Positions 11,457 through 21,235 of a stretch of 64,000 bases of DNA are shown in pieces; the first letter of the stretch is position 1; each line of letters opens with the position of its first letter. The notes below the pieces were generated by a model. That model had not been told where the DNA came from and ran no database searches. It saw nothing but the letters and a program-made list of their open reading frames with translations. Location: contig JAHQIY010000004.1 in the NCBI GenBank assembly GCA_019054805.1, positions 4,898,001 through 4,962,000 on the forward strand, given 5' to 3'. Made by a program: the position numbers and the translations under genes. Source of the stretch: Brachionus manjavacas (Eukaryota; Rotifera; Eurotatoria; Ploima; Brachionidae).

Positions 11457-13217
11457 TCAAAATATTGGCTTGCTTTTGTCAATTGTCACTGCTTTTTTCA
11501 GCTTCATTCCTTTTCTAATATCTCCCAAAAGCGCTGAACGATCACCATCATCACTTTTTTGTGATGGATAATTGTGCAATATATTTAACTTTGGAGGAGG
11601 TGGTGGTGGTCCAGAAGAAAGAATGTTATTTGAAAAAATAGGCGGAGGTGGTGGCGGCGGCGGGGCTGGTTGGTTGGTAACGGGAACAGAACTTTTGTTC
11701 TGCATCGAATTTGGTTTGGATTGGATTTGTTCATTTTTTTCTTCAAATATTTCAAAACTAGCTTCGTTAATACTTGACAATTGTTTCTTATTCGAAAATT
11801 GATTCATTGCCAGGCTAGATTTTCTTCTAAGTTTTTTTATTTTGATTTCCAGTTTTCCGATCATGTAATTCAAAAATTCAATCTGATCTGGCTCCAGAGC
11901 GCTTCCGTTTGCAATTGAATTTTGGGCTTTGAATTTAGAGACTAAAAAAAAATCGTGATCAGCTATTTGTTCCAAAGTGGGCAAAAGGAATTTATTCTTA
12001 AATTTTTCATCATGATCCAAACCTGTTCGATTAAAAAATACAAAATACAAAATTTTTTTAATCTGATCAAATTCTGTGTCATTGTAAAAGGGCTTTAGAG
12101 TTGATATAAGATCTTCGCTTGGTAACAAATCTGGTTGCTCGTTTCCAAGACACATTTCGACAATTAAAAGTCCGAAGCGAATAGTTTCAATGAGCCTCTT
12201 TTTTTCAATATCACTTTTAGCCTTTCTCATTGAAGTTCCGTCCGAATCAGTCACTTGAATAAGATACATTTTTCGCAGCTTATCAAAACTCTCTTCATTT
12301 ATTTTATCAGAACGAGTTTTGGCAAAAAAAAAACTGTTCTCATAGCCAGTTAGTAAGCACATTTTTTTCTTATACGCTAATATTACATTACCTGAATGCA
12401 AATTGTCAAATGGTATAAGAAAATTTTGTTTCAAATAAATTAAGGCATTTAAAATTTGTTTGGAATATTCTTTGATATTTTTGAGAGCGATTGAATTGGT
12501 GCTTTTTTGAGACGACTTTATTTCCCATATATCATTTGGGTTATTTTTATGTAAGTGATCCCGCAGCGAACCATCACGGCTATAGTCTTGGATAAAAAGT
12601 ATTCTGTTTTTTTCAAAATTTAGGTCCAAAGTTTCAAACGGAAGAAAATTCGGATGTTTTATTGATTTGAAAAATTTTTCTAAAAACATTTCCATTTCTC
12701 GCAGGCTCATAGACATTGAGTCAGCAATGTCCGCAAGTTTTTTAATTTTGCTATTCGATTTTGAATCTATTAAATTTATAAAAATAATTCTATACTTATT
12801 TGCTTGTGTGTTGTCTCGCTTTATGGCTTGTTTGACCAAAAACCAATTTCGCTCTACTTCGGACTGACTTCCGATATTGTACAAGTGTTCAATGGACGCA
12901 AACTTTTCGTTTGGATTAGAACGAATAAAAAATTGTAAATAAACATAAGCTGATTCACGGGACTTTTGAATTTGATTGCGGATTTCTCGGTTCACTTTTT
13001 GAACAAGATTTAGATCACTCGGTAGTCTGAGATTTCCGAGTGACATGTCGTATCGGTCATTATAGTTGCCCTCAATAATCGGAAGCTCATCCTCTCTTGG
13101 TGATTTTTTGAAGCAATATGTGTAAATAATGTAAATTAAGCAAATAAGGAGAAAGAGGCCTAAAATGGAACCCACTGTGAGAAAAATGAGGTCTTGATTA
13201 TTCAACTCTTTTAACAT
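11457..13217 (-). CDS. PXK/Slob-like transmembrane pseudokinase with WH2-like tail
   Basis: A single uninterrupted frame encodes 586 residues. A hydrophobic segment at about residues 10-35, followed by CFKKSPRE, predicts a single-pass membrane anchor. Residues about 110-430 form a degenerate protein kinase fold like PXK and the slowpoke-binding protein Slob: the catalytic loop is LHSGNV (about 272-278), lacking the HRD aspartate, and the DFG site is TGYENSFF (about 288-295), matching DLENS in PXK. A proline-rich stretch with runs of P near 515 and 540 precedes a C-terminal RSALLGDIRKGMKLKK motif (about 560-578), an actin-binding WH2-like motif also at the PXK C-terminus. The PX domain of vertebrate PXK is absent and the membrane anchor takes its place. 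It is probably a trafficking or channel-associated scaffold, not an active kinase. The family call is confident; exact orthology (PXK or Slob) is not. Confidence 0.85.
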   Translation of the reverse strand: MLKELNNQDLIFLTVGSILGLFLLICLIYIIYTYCFKKSPREDELPIIEGNYNDRYDMSLGNLRLPSDLNLVQKVNREIRNQIQKSRESAYVYLQFFIRSNPNEKFASIEHLYNIGSQSEVERNWFLVKQAIKRDNTQANKYRIIFINLIDSKSNSKIKKLADIADSMSMSLREMEMFLEKFFKSIKHPNFLPFETLDLNFEKNRILFIQDYSRDGSLRDHLHKNNPNDIWEIKSSQKSTNSIALKNIKEYSKQILNALIYLKQNFLIPFDNLHSGNVILAYKKKMCLLTGYENSFFFAKTRSDKINEESFDKLRKMYLIQVTDSDGTSMRKAKSDIEKKRLIETIRFGLLIVEMCLGNEQPDLLPSEDLISTLKPFYNDTEFDQIKKILYFVFFNRTGLDHDEKFKNKFLLPTLEQIADHDFFLVSKFKAQNSIANGSALEPDQIEFLNYMIGKLEIKIKKLRRKSSLAMNQFSNKKQLSSINEASFEIFEEKNEQIQSKPNSMQNKSSVPVTNQPAPPPPPPPPIFSNNILSSGPPPPPPKLNILHNYPSQKSDDGDRSALLGDIRKGMKLKKAVTIDKSKPIF

Positions 13218-13389
13218 TCTTTAGCCTAATTTCAGCTAAAAACATAGGGAAAATATAGAGAATAAAACAAATGATTGTCATAAGATTTTTCAAAAAATAT
13301 GATAAGAAAAAAGCAAAAAAAATTATTCATAAATATTAAAAATGAATTAGAAAAATTGATTTTAATTATTTAAGAAAAAATTAATGGAA

Positions 13390-13628
13390 TTAATTTTTTA
13401 TTGAATTTTTTTCTCTATAAGCTCGCCTGCTCCACTTGATTGTGCTTTTTTTAGATAGTGCCTGAAATTTCCAGTAAAATGGGCTGTTGCAAAAATGAAT
13501 CACGTGTTCAATATTTGTTTTTAGTTCGTCAAGAAGCTTTGCGTTGCCTTCAAAGTCCAAGTGTTTGTACGAAATTGAATTAATGCTTTCTTCTTCAGCC
13601 ACAATAATTCGTATAAAACTTTCATTCT
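13390..13628 (-). CDS. Orphan terminal exon, unknown protein
   Basis: On the minus strand a frame opens after an acceptor-like TTAG at 13632-13629 and reads NESFIRIIVAEEESIN, continuing about 75 residues to a stop at 13390 (ending RREKNSIKN-like basic sequence). It has no in-frame ATG, so it is either the last exon of a gene whose upstream exons were not recognised, or an orphan. Its composition (E, K, S, charged, with an HFCNSPFYWKF segment) looks like real protein. It lies 173 bp upstream of the pseudokinase gene on the same strand, but that gene already has its own ATG and membrane anchor. No family was recognised. Confidence 0.35.
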
Positions 13629-13631
13629 CTA

Positions 13632-13959
13632 ATTTTTAAACTTATTACAGTTTTATATATTAAAATTTTATAAGAAATTTAAATCAATCCTCAGACATGA
13701 ACGAAGTTTATTTTTATGCAATTTTTGAATATTGATTTATCAATTTAAAGACATAGCAATGAGGTAATATTGACTTTTTATATTCAAAAGTAAATATTAT
13801 CAAATAACTGTCTAAAATTAAATAATCAAAAGCTAAATAAAAAAAAATCGTGATGTTTTTTTTGGTTAAAAGGAAAGGACTGTAAAATTTACTAGTCATT
13901 TATTTTTGGACTATCTTTGGTTATTCTTTTCCCTGTTAAAATTCATTCTCAGAAACTAA
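13632..13959. other. AT-rich spacer
   Basis: No gene recognised. A 61-residue minus-strand frame here is low-complexity F/Y/L sequence typical of AT-rich noise. Confidence 0.5.
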
Positions 13960-14330
13960 CATCAAAAAATACAAGTTATTCAAAATTCAGCAGTTCGATC
14001 TATTTTGAAGCTGAAATATGATACCCCCTTCAATATTATGCACCAAGAGGTCTTCGATAAAATAAATCTACTTACAGTTTCAAATAGACGTTTCAAGTTT
14101 AGTGTAAGGGCAGGATTGAGTAATTATGTTCCTCTGGTCGTCAGACTGGTGGAAAAATATAGAGAAGGTTTCGAATCAAGATTGCTACCTAGCAATTTCT
14201 TCTTTTTTCCTACACTATCAAATATGTAAACATGTCTTACCTCTAGTTATTTCAACATATCATTTTAATTTATTTTAATTTTTTTTATATTCTGAAGGAG
14301 AATTAGCTCGGTACAGATAAACAAATGAAT
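13960..14330 (+). mobile_element. LINE 3' fragment (plus strand) ending in a conserved tail
   Basis: Reads SILKLKYDTPFNIMHQEVF, then LLTVSNRRFKFSVRAGLSN and VVRLVEKYREGFESR, closely matching the C-terminus of the minus-strand LINE at 14779-15408. It ends with TCTGAAGGAGAATTAGCTCG and GTACAGATAAACAAATGAAT at 14291-14330, a tail shared with three other sites in the window. It is 5' truncated, which is typical of LINE insertions. Confidence 0.85.
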
Positions 14331-14640
14331 AAAAATTTTGGACTAACAAATGACTAAACAATTGATATCGGACCTAATATTGTGCATCATCGATGGGGAT
14401 CATTGAAATTCTTGAAGATGATTTTAGTCACCTAAATTAAATAATTTCCCTAATTTAATAATATTTAATATTTAAAAATTAACAATAAAAAGAAAATACT
14501 ACTAAATACCTAAATTCATAAAATTTGTTTTAGTAAAAATCTTCTAAATAATCATATTCTATCAAGACAATAATGCCCAACATTGATAATATTTAATTGC
14601 TTTTTTTGATAAAATGAGCAATCAATACGGAATCTAAGCT
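14331..14640. other. Spacer between tail-to-tail LINE fragments
   Basis: AT-rich sequence of about 310 bp with no recognised content, lying between the 3' ends of two oppositely oriented LINE copies. Confidence 0.5.
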
Positions 14641-15546
14641 TTTATTTTATTTATTTATTTGTTTTCTGTACCGAGCTAGGGCTCCTTCAGAATAAATTAA
14701 AAAAATCAAAATAAGCTAAAAAAAAAAATGAAAGTTTAGAAGACATTGATTGTTACATGTGACAAATGTTTACAGAGTTCAGGTTTCAGGAAAAAAGGAG
14801 GAAACAGTAAGGTAGCAATTACACAAATGAGTTGGGTATTCAATATATCTTGATTCGAAACCTTCTTTGCATTCCTCCACCAGTCTTACAACCAATGGAA
14901 AAGAATGACTCAGTCCTGTCCCAACATATCTCTCACTCAACTCAAAAAGCTGATTTGAGACTGTTAGTAATTTAAGTTTATTAAAACCTTCATGATGCAC
15001 GATGTTGGAGGGAGTATCATATTTTAATTTAAGGATAGATCTGACTACTGTATTTTGAATTGCTTGTAGTTTTTTGATATTATTTTCTGAAAATGAATTC
15101 AAGCAAGGAAAAGAATAGTCTAAAATTGATCCAACTAAAGATTTATATAAATTTCCTAGTGTGTTTTGAGTGAGACCCCATTTTTTATTTGACAGTATCC
15201 TAATAATTTTTAGCCTTTTGTTGCAGCGTTCTTTAATTTCGTCTGCAAATATATTAAAATTTAATTTAGAATCAAATTTTATACCAAGAAACTTGATTTC
15301 TTTTTGGTTCATTATTCCGTTTCCATAAATTTTTAAGTTGAGATTATCACTCTCTTTTTTGTACCTAGAGAAGACTACTGAACACGACTTTTCAACTGAT
15401 ATCTTCATTTTCCATTTAATAAGCCATTAATAAGCTAGTTCGTTGGTGTATTTATTTATCTTATTTTCTAGGTTCCCCTATTTGTTATAAATGAAAAATG
15501 TAACTAGATCATCTGTGAAAAGCTCTTCAGCAAGTAGTTTAAAAGT
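14641..15546 (-). mobile_element. LINE reverse-transcriptase fragment (minus strand)
   Basis: The minus strand carries the second half of a jockey/CR1-like reverse transcriptase: LLAEELFTDDLVTFF (catalytic box with FADD altered to FTDD, about 15490-15535), then an open frame 15408-14779 with KMKISVEKSCSVVFSRYKK, EIKFLGIKFDSKLNF, LGNLYKSLVGSILDYSFPC and KLQAIQNTVVRSILKLKYD. These are the standard thumb and connection landmarks of this group. The 3' end at 14641-14695 carries the shared tail (reverse complement of CTGTACCGAGCTAGGGCTCC). The 5' end stops next to the MITE at 15548. Confidence 0.9.
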
Positions 15547-15547
15547 A

Positions 15548-15773
15548 CACTGATTCACGATTAACTCGACCCCATCGGGACTTGAAAAAAAGTCTGAGAT
15601 AAGTGTGAAATTTTTCCAAAAAATATGCTTTTTTAGTACCAGTTAACAGTGAAGTACGAGTTAACCGTAATTTTTATCATTAAAAGGATTAGCTTTCCAA
15701 CAAAACATTTAAGAAAGTATGAGTTAACCGTAAAGTCTGAGTTATCCGAGTACGAGTTAAGTGTGAATCACTG
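15548..15773. mobile_element. Pogo/Tigger-like MITE flanked by TA
   Basis: A 226-bp block bounded by TA on each side (15546-15547 and 15774-15775). Inverted ends read CACTGATTCACGATTAACTC on the left and CAGTGATTCACACTTAACTC on the right (reverse complement). Internal copies of GAGTTAACCGTAA and GAGTTATCCGAG repeat the terminal theme. CAGTG termini with a TA target site are typical of Tc1/mariner-superfamily pogo/Tigger elements; there is no transposase, hence MITE. Confidence 0.8.
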
Positions 15774-15775
15774 TA

Positions 15776-16316
15776 GTAGTAGTTTATTTTTTTAATTCTG
15801 GACTTGGACTTAAATTTTAGTGACTTTGACTTCTATGAAATTTAAATAATGAAAAAAAGCTCCTTCCTAAATTGCAGTAAGTTACAGGCTTCTTGCATGA
15901 ATTGAATTCAAAATTCCTTAGATAAAAGTTTTGGTCAATTTGTCATTGAATTGATCGAATTTCAACCGAATAGGTGGCAATTATTATTTTTTATTAACCA
16001 AATAGGTTTGATAGATATTATTTTATTTACTCATATTAATATTTTTTTATTTATTTTATAATAAATCATTTAAGTTTAAAATTTGGGTTAAATTGTTCCT
16101 CAGTTTTTAATAAAAATCTTATCTTTTAGTAAAAAAATAATTCAATCAATTAATTTGAAGCTTATTAAATTTAATACAAGAAAATTATTAAATTAAAACG
16201 AATTTTTTTGAACTGGAAAATCTTTCCTAAAAAAAAAATTGTGTAACTTAATGAGTAAATATATTTAATGGCTTATGAATAATATCTTTTTAAAAATAAA
16301 ACCGACTTGGGTATTT
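15776..16316. other. Intergenic, 3' flank of the SIN1 gene
   Basis: AT-rich. A GACTTGGACTTAAATTTTAG stretch near 15800 echoes the GACTT-rich sequence of the hAT-type element at 26958, possibly an old solo fragment. A search for a PH-domain exon of SIN1 on the minus strand found none. Confidence 0.4.
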
Positions 16317-18103
16317 TTACTCATCGAAAGCTGAATTTAAATCATTAACTTGTATTTTTGAACTTACTCTTTGAATTGTTGAAAATATCGCATCCAACTA
16401 GATATTTAATAGGTATTGAGTAAAAATTTGTTTTCTTGTTATTAATCTCTTCCATTACTAGTTCATCTTTTGATAAATCTTAAAATAACATTTAAAACAA
16501 AAAAAAAAGATTTAATAAAAAAAACCAATATTAAAAATCTCTTTGCGCCATTTGCTTAAAAATAAAAGCTCAAATCTGGTACTCTCTGAAATCGTTCGAG
16601 TTAAGTCCGATTTTTTTTCAACTGAAGCAGAATCTATAAAACTTCCAAAAGGAGATATGTTTCCAATACCTTAGTTGAGTATTTAATTAAAATCATTTAA
16701 ATTAAATTCATTTTACTGTTTGATCTATAAAAAATAAATTCTAGTTTTCTAAAATCAACGAGATAACTATTTTCCAGATCAATTTCTTTGCCTATTTTAT
16801 CAACATGTTCTAATTTGAAATCAAGTTCTTTTAAAATGAAAAAAATTATAGAAAAAAGATACTTTAAAAAATATACTTGGACAAAAAAGCCCTATCTGGT
16901 TCATTTTAAACACAAGTATTTTGTTATAGACCTCTTTCATTGTAGTATTTTCTGACTCGAATTCAAAAAATTCTGGAGTTGAATCATCCATAAAATATCT
17001 AACAAACAGAATTCAGTAAAATTTAAATTTGAGTGTAAAAGTTTTCGAACATTTGAACTTGTAGTTTATTTTTTTTACTATTTACCGTTTTGGGCATTTC
17101 CACCAAAGCTAAAAACTGAAAGCCGTATTTTCCAACACGTTGATTTGATTCTATCATTAAATCCTCTTCCATATTTCCAAATTCGTCAGAAATTTTCATC
17201 TCATAATTTTCAACAGATTCAAAACTTTAAGAAATTTACAAAATTTTTTTTTTTTAAAACTTAAAATTCTACTTTAGTTTCGGTTCTCTATTTTCACTTT
17301 CATATTTATAGCACACAAGCCCAATTAGGTCTGAAATTAGCGCAGTTTTCACAATACTTACACTAATCAAGTTATCTGAACCATTGACTGGTAGAAATAT
17401 TTTGAATGTTTTTATTTCACTCGGATCTTGGTTCTATGGAATATTAAATTTTGTAAAAATATAAAATTTCTTACTATTGCTTCATATTTAGCAAAAATTT
17501 GAAAAGAACTTTGGTGAGAATCTTCTAAAAAAGCAGACCAAGATATAATCTTGCTATCTGAGTTATTTGTATCTATTTCTAATTCATAAATAGCCAAAGG
17601 ATTTTCACCTAAAGACATTATTTAATATTTTAAATTGAAAAAAAAAATTACTAATTTGAGTCTTGATTTCAATTGAATTTAGATCAAAAGCTAATGAATT
17701 TAATCTAAATAATTTAGAGGGTCTGCTGACAATGCTGCTTCGAATTCCGTCACTTTCTTTAAGCCAAAATATTCATTAATAAATTATTCAAAAATTTCAA
17801 TTTATTACTGTTTAATTTGACATAACCGTAAGAATTTTCATTAATACGTTGGTTTAATAATGAAATTTTATTTTCTTTGCTTATTTTTTTTATAAAGTTT
17901 ATTAAAGCGTTCAAAATAAAAATTTTACTGCCTATTTTTGGATATTTTTAAATCAGGTAGAATCGCTTGTTCACAATAGCTAGTTTTATCAGTGGCGATA
18001 AAGCATTTTCTCAAGTGTCTCATGAATACTTTCGATTCGGATGAATCATCGTCGCTTTCGTCATCTGAAGAAGAATCAATCATGTGATCAAAACTTATCA
18101 TTC
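16317..18103 (-). CDS. MAPKAP1: SIN1 (MAPKAP1) homologue, TORC2 subunit
   Basis: SIN1 is the TORC2 subunit that recruits substrates such as AKT through its CRIM domain. Minus-strand exons (approximate): 18103-17929 (ATG at 18101; SKVFMRHLRKCFIATDK matches the SIN1 N-terminus), 17879-17809, about 17750-17665 (DGIRSSIVSRPSKLFRLN), 17608-17475 (ENPLAIYELEID), 17433-17273 (IKTFKIFLPVNG and SDLIGLVCYKYESENREPKL, the CRIM core), 17224-17086 (NFESVENYEMKISDE, QFLALVEMPK), then exons at about 17000-16890 (FESENTTMKEVYNKI, start of the Ras-binding-like domain), 16830-16740, 16660-16560 and 16480-16375, and a short last exon ending FDE-stop at 16317. Most phases fit; the junction after 17086 does not resolve cleanly. 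No C-terminal PH domain is encoded. Confidence 0.88.
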
Positions 18104-18253
18104 CTTAAAATCATTTATATCATAAAAATAAGTATCAACACTTTAATTAGCAATTTCACTTGCCAAAAATGTTTGAATAGAAATCTTTAAATTTTAATTT
18201 TTTTATTAAATGTTTAGAGGAGAAAAAATGTTAATTTGATTAATTTGTCTTAG

Positions 18254-18335
18254 GTTCATGTCCAGTTGGAAATTCATCGTTTATTAAAGAAAATGGATCA
18301 TGGCCTTGAATTTTTAGATAAAATAAATAATATTG
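18254..18335 (+). pseudogene. Possible orphan exon resembling CNOT3 N-terminus
   Basis: An 82-bp open segment bounded by TTGTCTTAG (acceptor-like) and GTAAGG (donor-like) reads VHVQLEIHRLLKKMDHGLEF followed by LDKINNI. This parallels the CNOT3/NOT5 N-terminal helix, which has Q-x-E-I-x-R-x-LKK followed by G-x-E and I at similar spacing. No neighbouring exons were found, and it lies antisense between two minus-strand genes. It may be a duplicated exon relic or chance. Confidence 0.3.
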
Positions 18336-19165
18336 GTAAGGTCTAAAAGCCTGGTGAGCCTGAGGAAACAAACCGATTCTTTTCTCCTGATTTTATGATC
18401 AAAATATGTAAAAAAATTCCAATCGATGTTTCATTCATTTTTTTGAATATTTTAATTTATCGTTATTCCTACTAAAAATGATGTTCAAAGTATGTTACTT
18501 TTAATTAAGAAGTTATCCTAACATATTTATTAAACAATAATTAAAAAAAGTAGTTTACTGCTCACACTCAATTTGATTTTTTCTCCAAAAAAATTTCGAT
18601 TATTTAATTTTTCAGCAAAAATTTTGATTAACTAATTGAAGTTTCTCAAAGACGTAATCGCCTCAAAAAATTAAATAAAATTTCAATTTTTATTATTTTT
18701 TAAGAAATATTTTTACTTATTATAATAAAATTTTAAAAAATAAAATTTGGAGATCAAATCATAAATTTCTCCCATTATTTTTATTATATTAGGAGATCTT
18801 TTCAATTAAGATATCAAAAATAATTAAATAAAGTGATCAAAAAATTTTGCAGATAATTTAAATAGATCGATTAAATATGATAAAATATTAAAATATATCC
18901 CAAATCATTATAACAAACACAATTTTTTTTCGTTTCAAAAGCGTAAAAGAAATTTCAATTTAAAATTTTACGAATAATAACATTAAATAATAATTAAAGT
19001 AAATTTTGTCCGACAGAGATTTTGAAATCTTTTTTTTCCTTAAAAATCCTACAATAAATTATGAGAAGTTAAGGTTTTAGGGTAAAAATAATTCAAAAAG
19101 ACCGAATTTGTTTTCACAGACCTCTCAGGCTTTAAATCAAAATGATTGTAAAATAATTAATTTAC
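18336..19165. other. AT-rich spacer between SIN1 and SUPT7L exons
   Basis: No coding content recognised. It is either intergenic or, if the 19166-19263 exon splices to 18103, an intron. Confidence 0.5.
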
Positions 19166-19263
19166 CTATAATTTGAAAAAGTTTGTTCAACTCTTCATCC
19201 AAATGAGGCACATTCAAATCAGTGAATAGTTCTTCCAAAATAGAATTGGTTTCATCATTTAGA
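19166..19263 (-). CDS. Exon of uncertain ownership (SUPT7L 3' end or SIN1 5' end)
   Basis: The minus strand has acceptor TTTTTTGTAAG, then LNDETNSILEELFTDLNVPH and LDEELNKLFQII, then donor ATAG|GTAAAT. Spliced to the acceptor at 18104, the frame runs on as LFQII-GMISFDHMID, directly into the SIN1 start exon with phases matching. Read without that splice, it ends 8 codons later at a TGA, which would suit a SUPT7L C-terminus. Both readings are possible. Confidence 0.55.
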
Positions 19264-19508
19264 CTTACAAAAAATAATGTATTATAGATTTTGAATTAAA
19301 ATGGGTAAATTTTAAAAGCCTAAACTAATATTTAGGTAGATAAATAGTATACTTAAGAATTTTTGACTGAAAAAAAATGTATCATTTTAATATTAAATAC
19401 GGACATTATTTCTTCTGCTAGTAAATTTTTTATTTCTGCTAGCTAATATAATGATAGTAATTATTTTATTCTGCTGGCAATTTTTTTTCACCTGCTTGTA
19501 AAATTATG

Positions 19509-21105
19509 TTTATGATAGAAAAAATAAAAGTATAAAAAAATAACCAAAATATTTTGATAAAATTTTTTTCATATTAAGTTTGAAAAAAAGAAAAAAGAAA
19601 TTAAGCTTAGTACCGACAAAAAAAATTAAAATTTCATATGTAAATATCAAATTTAATTTCTTCACTGTCTTTTGATTATCTGAAAGAATTATTTTCTGTA
19701 TTTCTTTTTTTAGTTGTAGAACCACGAGGTCTGCCACGGAGTTTAGGGTATCAGCTTGATAATTTTGATCAATATTTAAATCATTCGGTTCATCTAATTG
19801 TAAAGGATTTGATAAGTTTTCACTATTTATAACATTGGATGAATCGTAATACTCTTGAAACGAATTTTCCAAAAGAATAGCCTGTTGCTGTTGCTATCAA
19901 GTGTTAATTCAAATTGTCGATTAATATCAACTGGTTTTTCTCTTTTATTTATTTTCAAAATTAGCTAGCAGGTATTAATTTTTTAGAAGCATAAAAAAAA
20001 TTTAGCTATCATTAATTAATTCTTTTTACTAGCAGTTATAAAAAAAATTTGCAAGCAGAAAGAAATAGATCTCATTAAATACATACAATTCATTATCTTT
20101 CATTAACTCTTCAATATGAATATCATGTTCAAGTTTGCTGCTAGATCCCATCGCCAACGATGCATCTGTATTTTTTAAACTATCACCATTTTTTCTCGCT
20201 TTGTATTCGCCATAAAGCTTGTTCACCTTTTTGTATGTGTTCTTATAATACAAAATTACATCATTTATATAAAATTCTTTAATTTCACTAATGCTTCCAA
20301 CACCAGACTCGATCAATGCTTGCTGAATAAAAGCCTGAAAAAATAAAATAATTATATAATAAAAACTCAGCTAATTTTTTTTCTACTTCACTTATATAAT
20401 GGTCTGAAAATCCTTCAGATTCTTTATTATACATGTCGACAGGCTTTATCTGGCTCAAATTTTTCAACAAAATAAAGAATGATTCTAAAAAATGATCGAG
20501 AACATCGACCAGAGTATCCAATGCAAGCGAAGAAACATCTGAAATGACCAAAAAATAATACTATTAATAGAAATTAAAATTTACAAAGAAAACATACGAG
20601 AAAATCCTGAATGAATAGACATGATGGTTATAAACTGTTTTAAATGAAACATGGCATCTTCATTCGAAAATATTTGAGGACAATCTACTTTGATTTTTTT
20701 TGGCATTTTAGATTTTATTTTACGAAAAAATTCAACATCCTCAAAACGAGTTTGTTTTTCAAGAATTTTGTTAAGTTTAATTGTATTAATGACATAAGAA
20801 TCAATACTTGGTCTTAACTTGTATTGCTTTAGCTCGTTTGTCTCTTTGGTATTTTTATCATCTCTTAATTCTAATGGGTTATTATCACTTAACAAGAAAA
20901 TAAAATAAAAATACATTATAGATTCATTTTTAAGATTTTGTATTTGGTTGAAAATATTTTGGTCTGGTTTCAAGACTGTTGGCAAAATAGGTTCTTCGGC
21001 TAAAACTGGTCTGGCTTGTTTTAATTTTTTTAAATCGATAAATTTAGATACTCGGTCGGGTTTTACATTACCCCATAGGAAATTCTTATCAGTTAAACTG
21101 TTCAT
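19509..21105 (-). CDS. SUPT7L: SUPT7L/SPT7-like SAGA (STAGA) subunit
   Basis: SUPT7L is the histone-fold (bromodomain-associated) subunit of the SAGA/STAGA coactivator that pairs with a TAF-like partner. Start ATG at 21105 (MNSLTDKNFLWGNVKPDRV). Exon 1, 21105-20598, ends in the fold region (FHLKQFITIMSIHSGFS); joined in phase to exon 2, 20538-20387, it reads HSGFSHVSSLALDTLVDVLD, matching HAGFD..SVLETLTDV of the human protein. Exon 3, 20334-20083, reads IQQALIESGVGSISEIKEFY and continues through a basic linker. Exon 4 starts at 19893 or slightly lower (MENSFQEYYDSSN-like acidic sequence, LKKEIQKIILSDNQK); its 3' end was not fixed and may splice to 19166-19263. The gene starts only 130 bp after the WDR34 stop. 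Confidence 0.82.
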
Positions 21106-21235
21106 TTATTTTTTTTTTGATTAATCTTTATTTTAAAATAATTTATTTATTTAATTTTCATAAAGTATAAAAATTTAAAACAAAATTAAATTAACTTTAC
21201 AAATTTTCAGTAAAGTTTTTTTAAAAAACATTTTT

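Noticed and set aside
11572..11802. Glycine-run frame on the plus strand
   Set aside because: Reverse complement of the poly-proline tract of the PXK/Slob-like protein.
13714..13899. 61-codon minus-strand frame upstream of the orphan exon
   Set aside because: Hydrophobic F/Y/L-rich noise, no splice signals linking it to the 13390-13628 exon.
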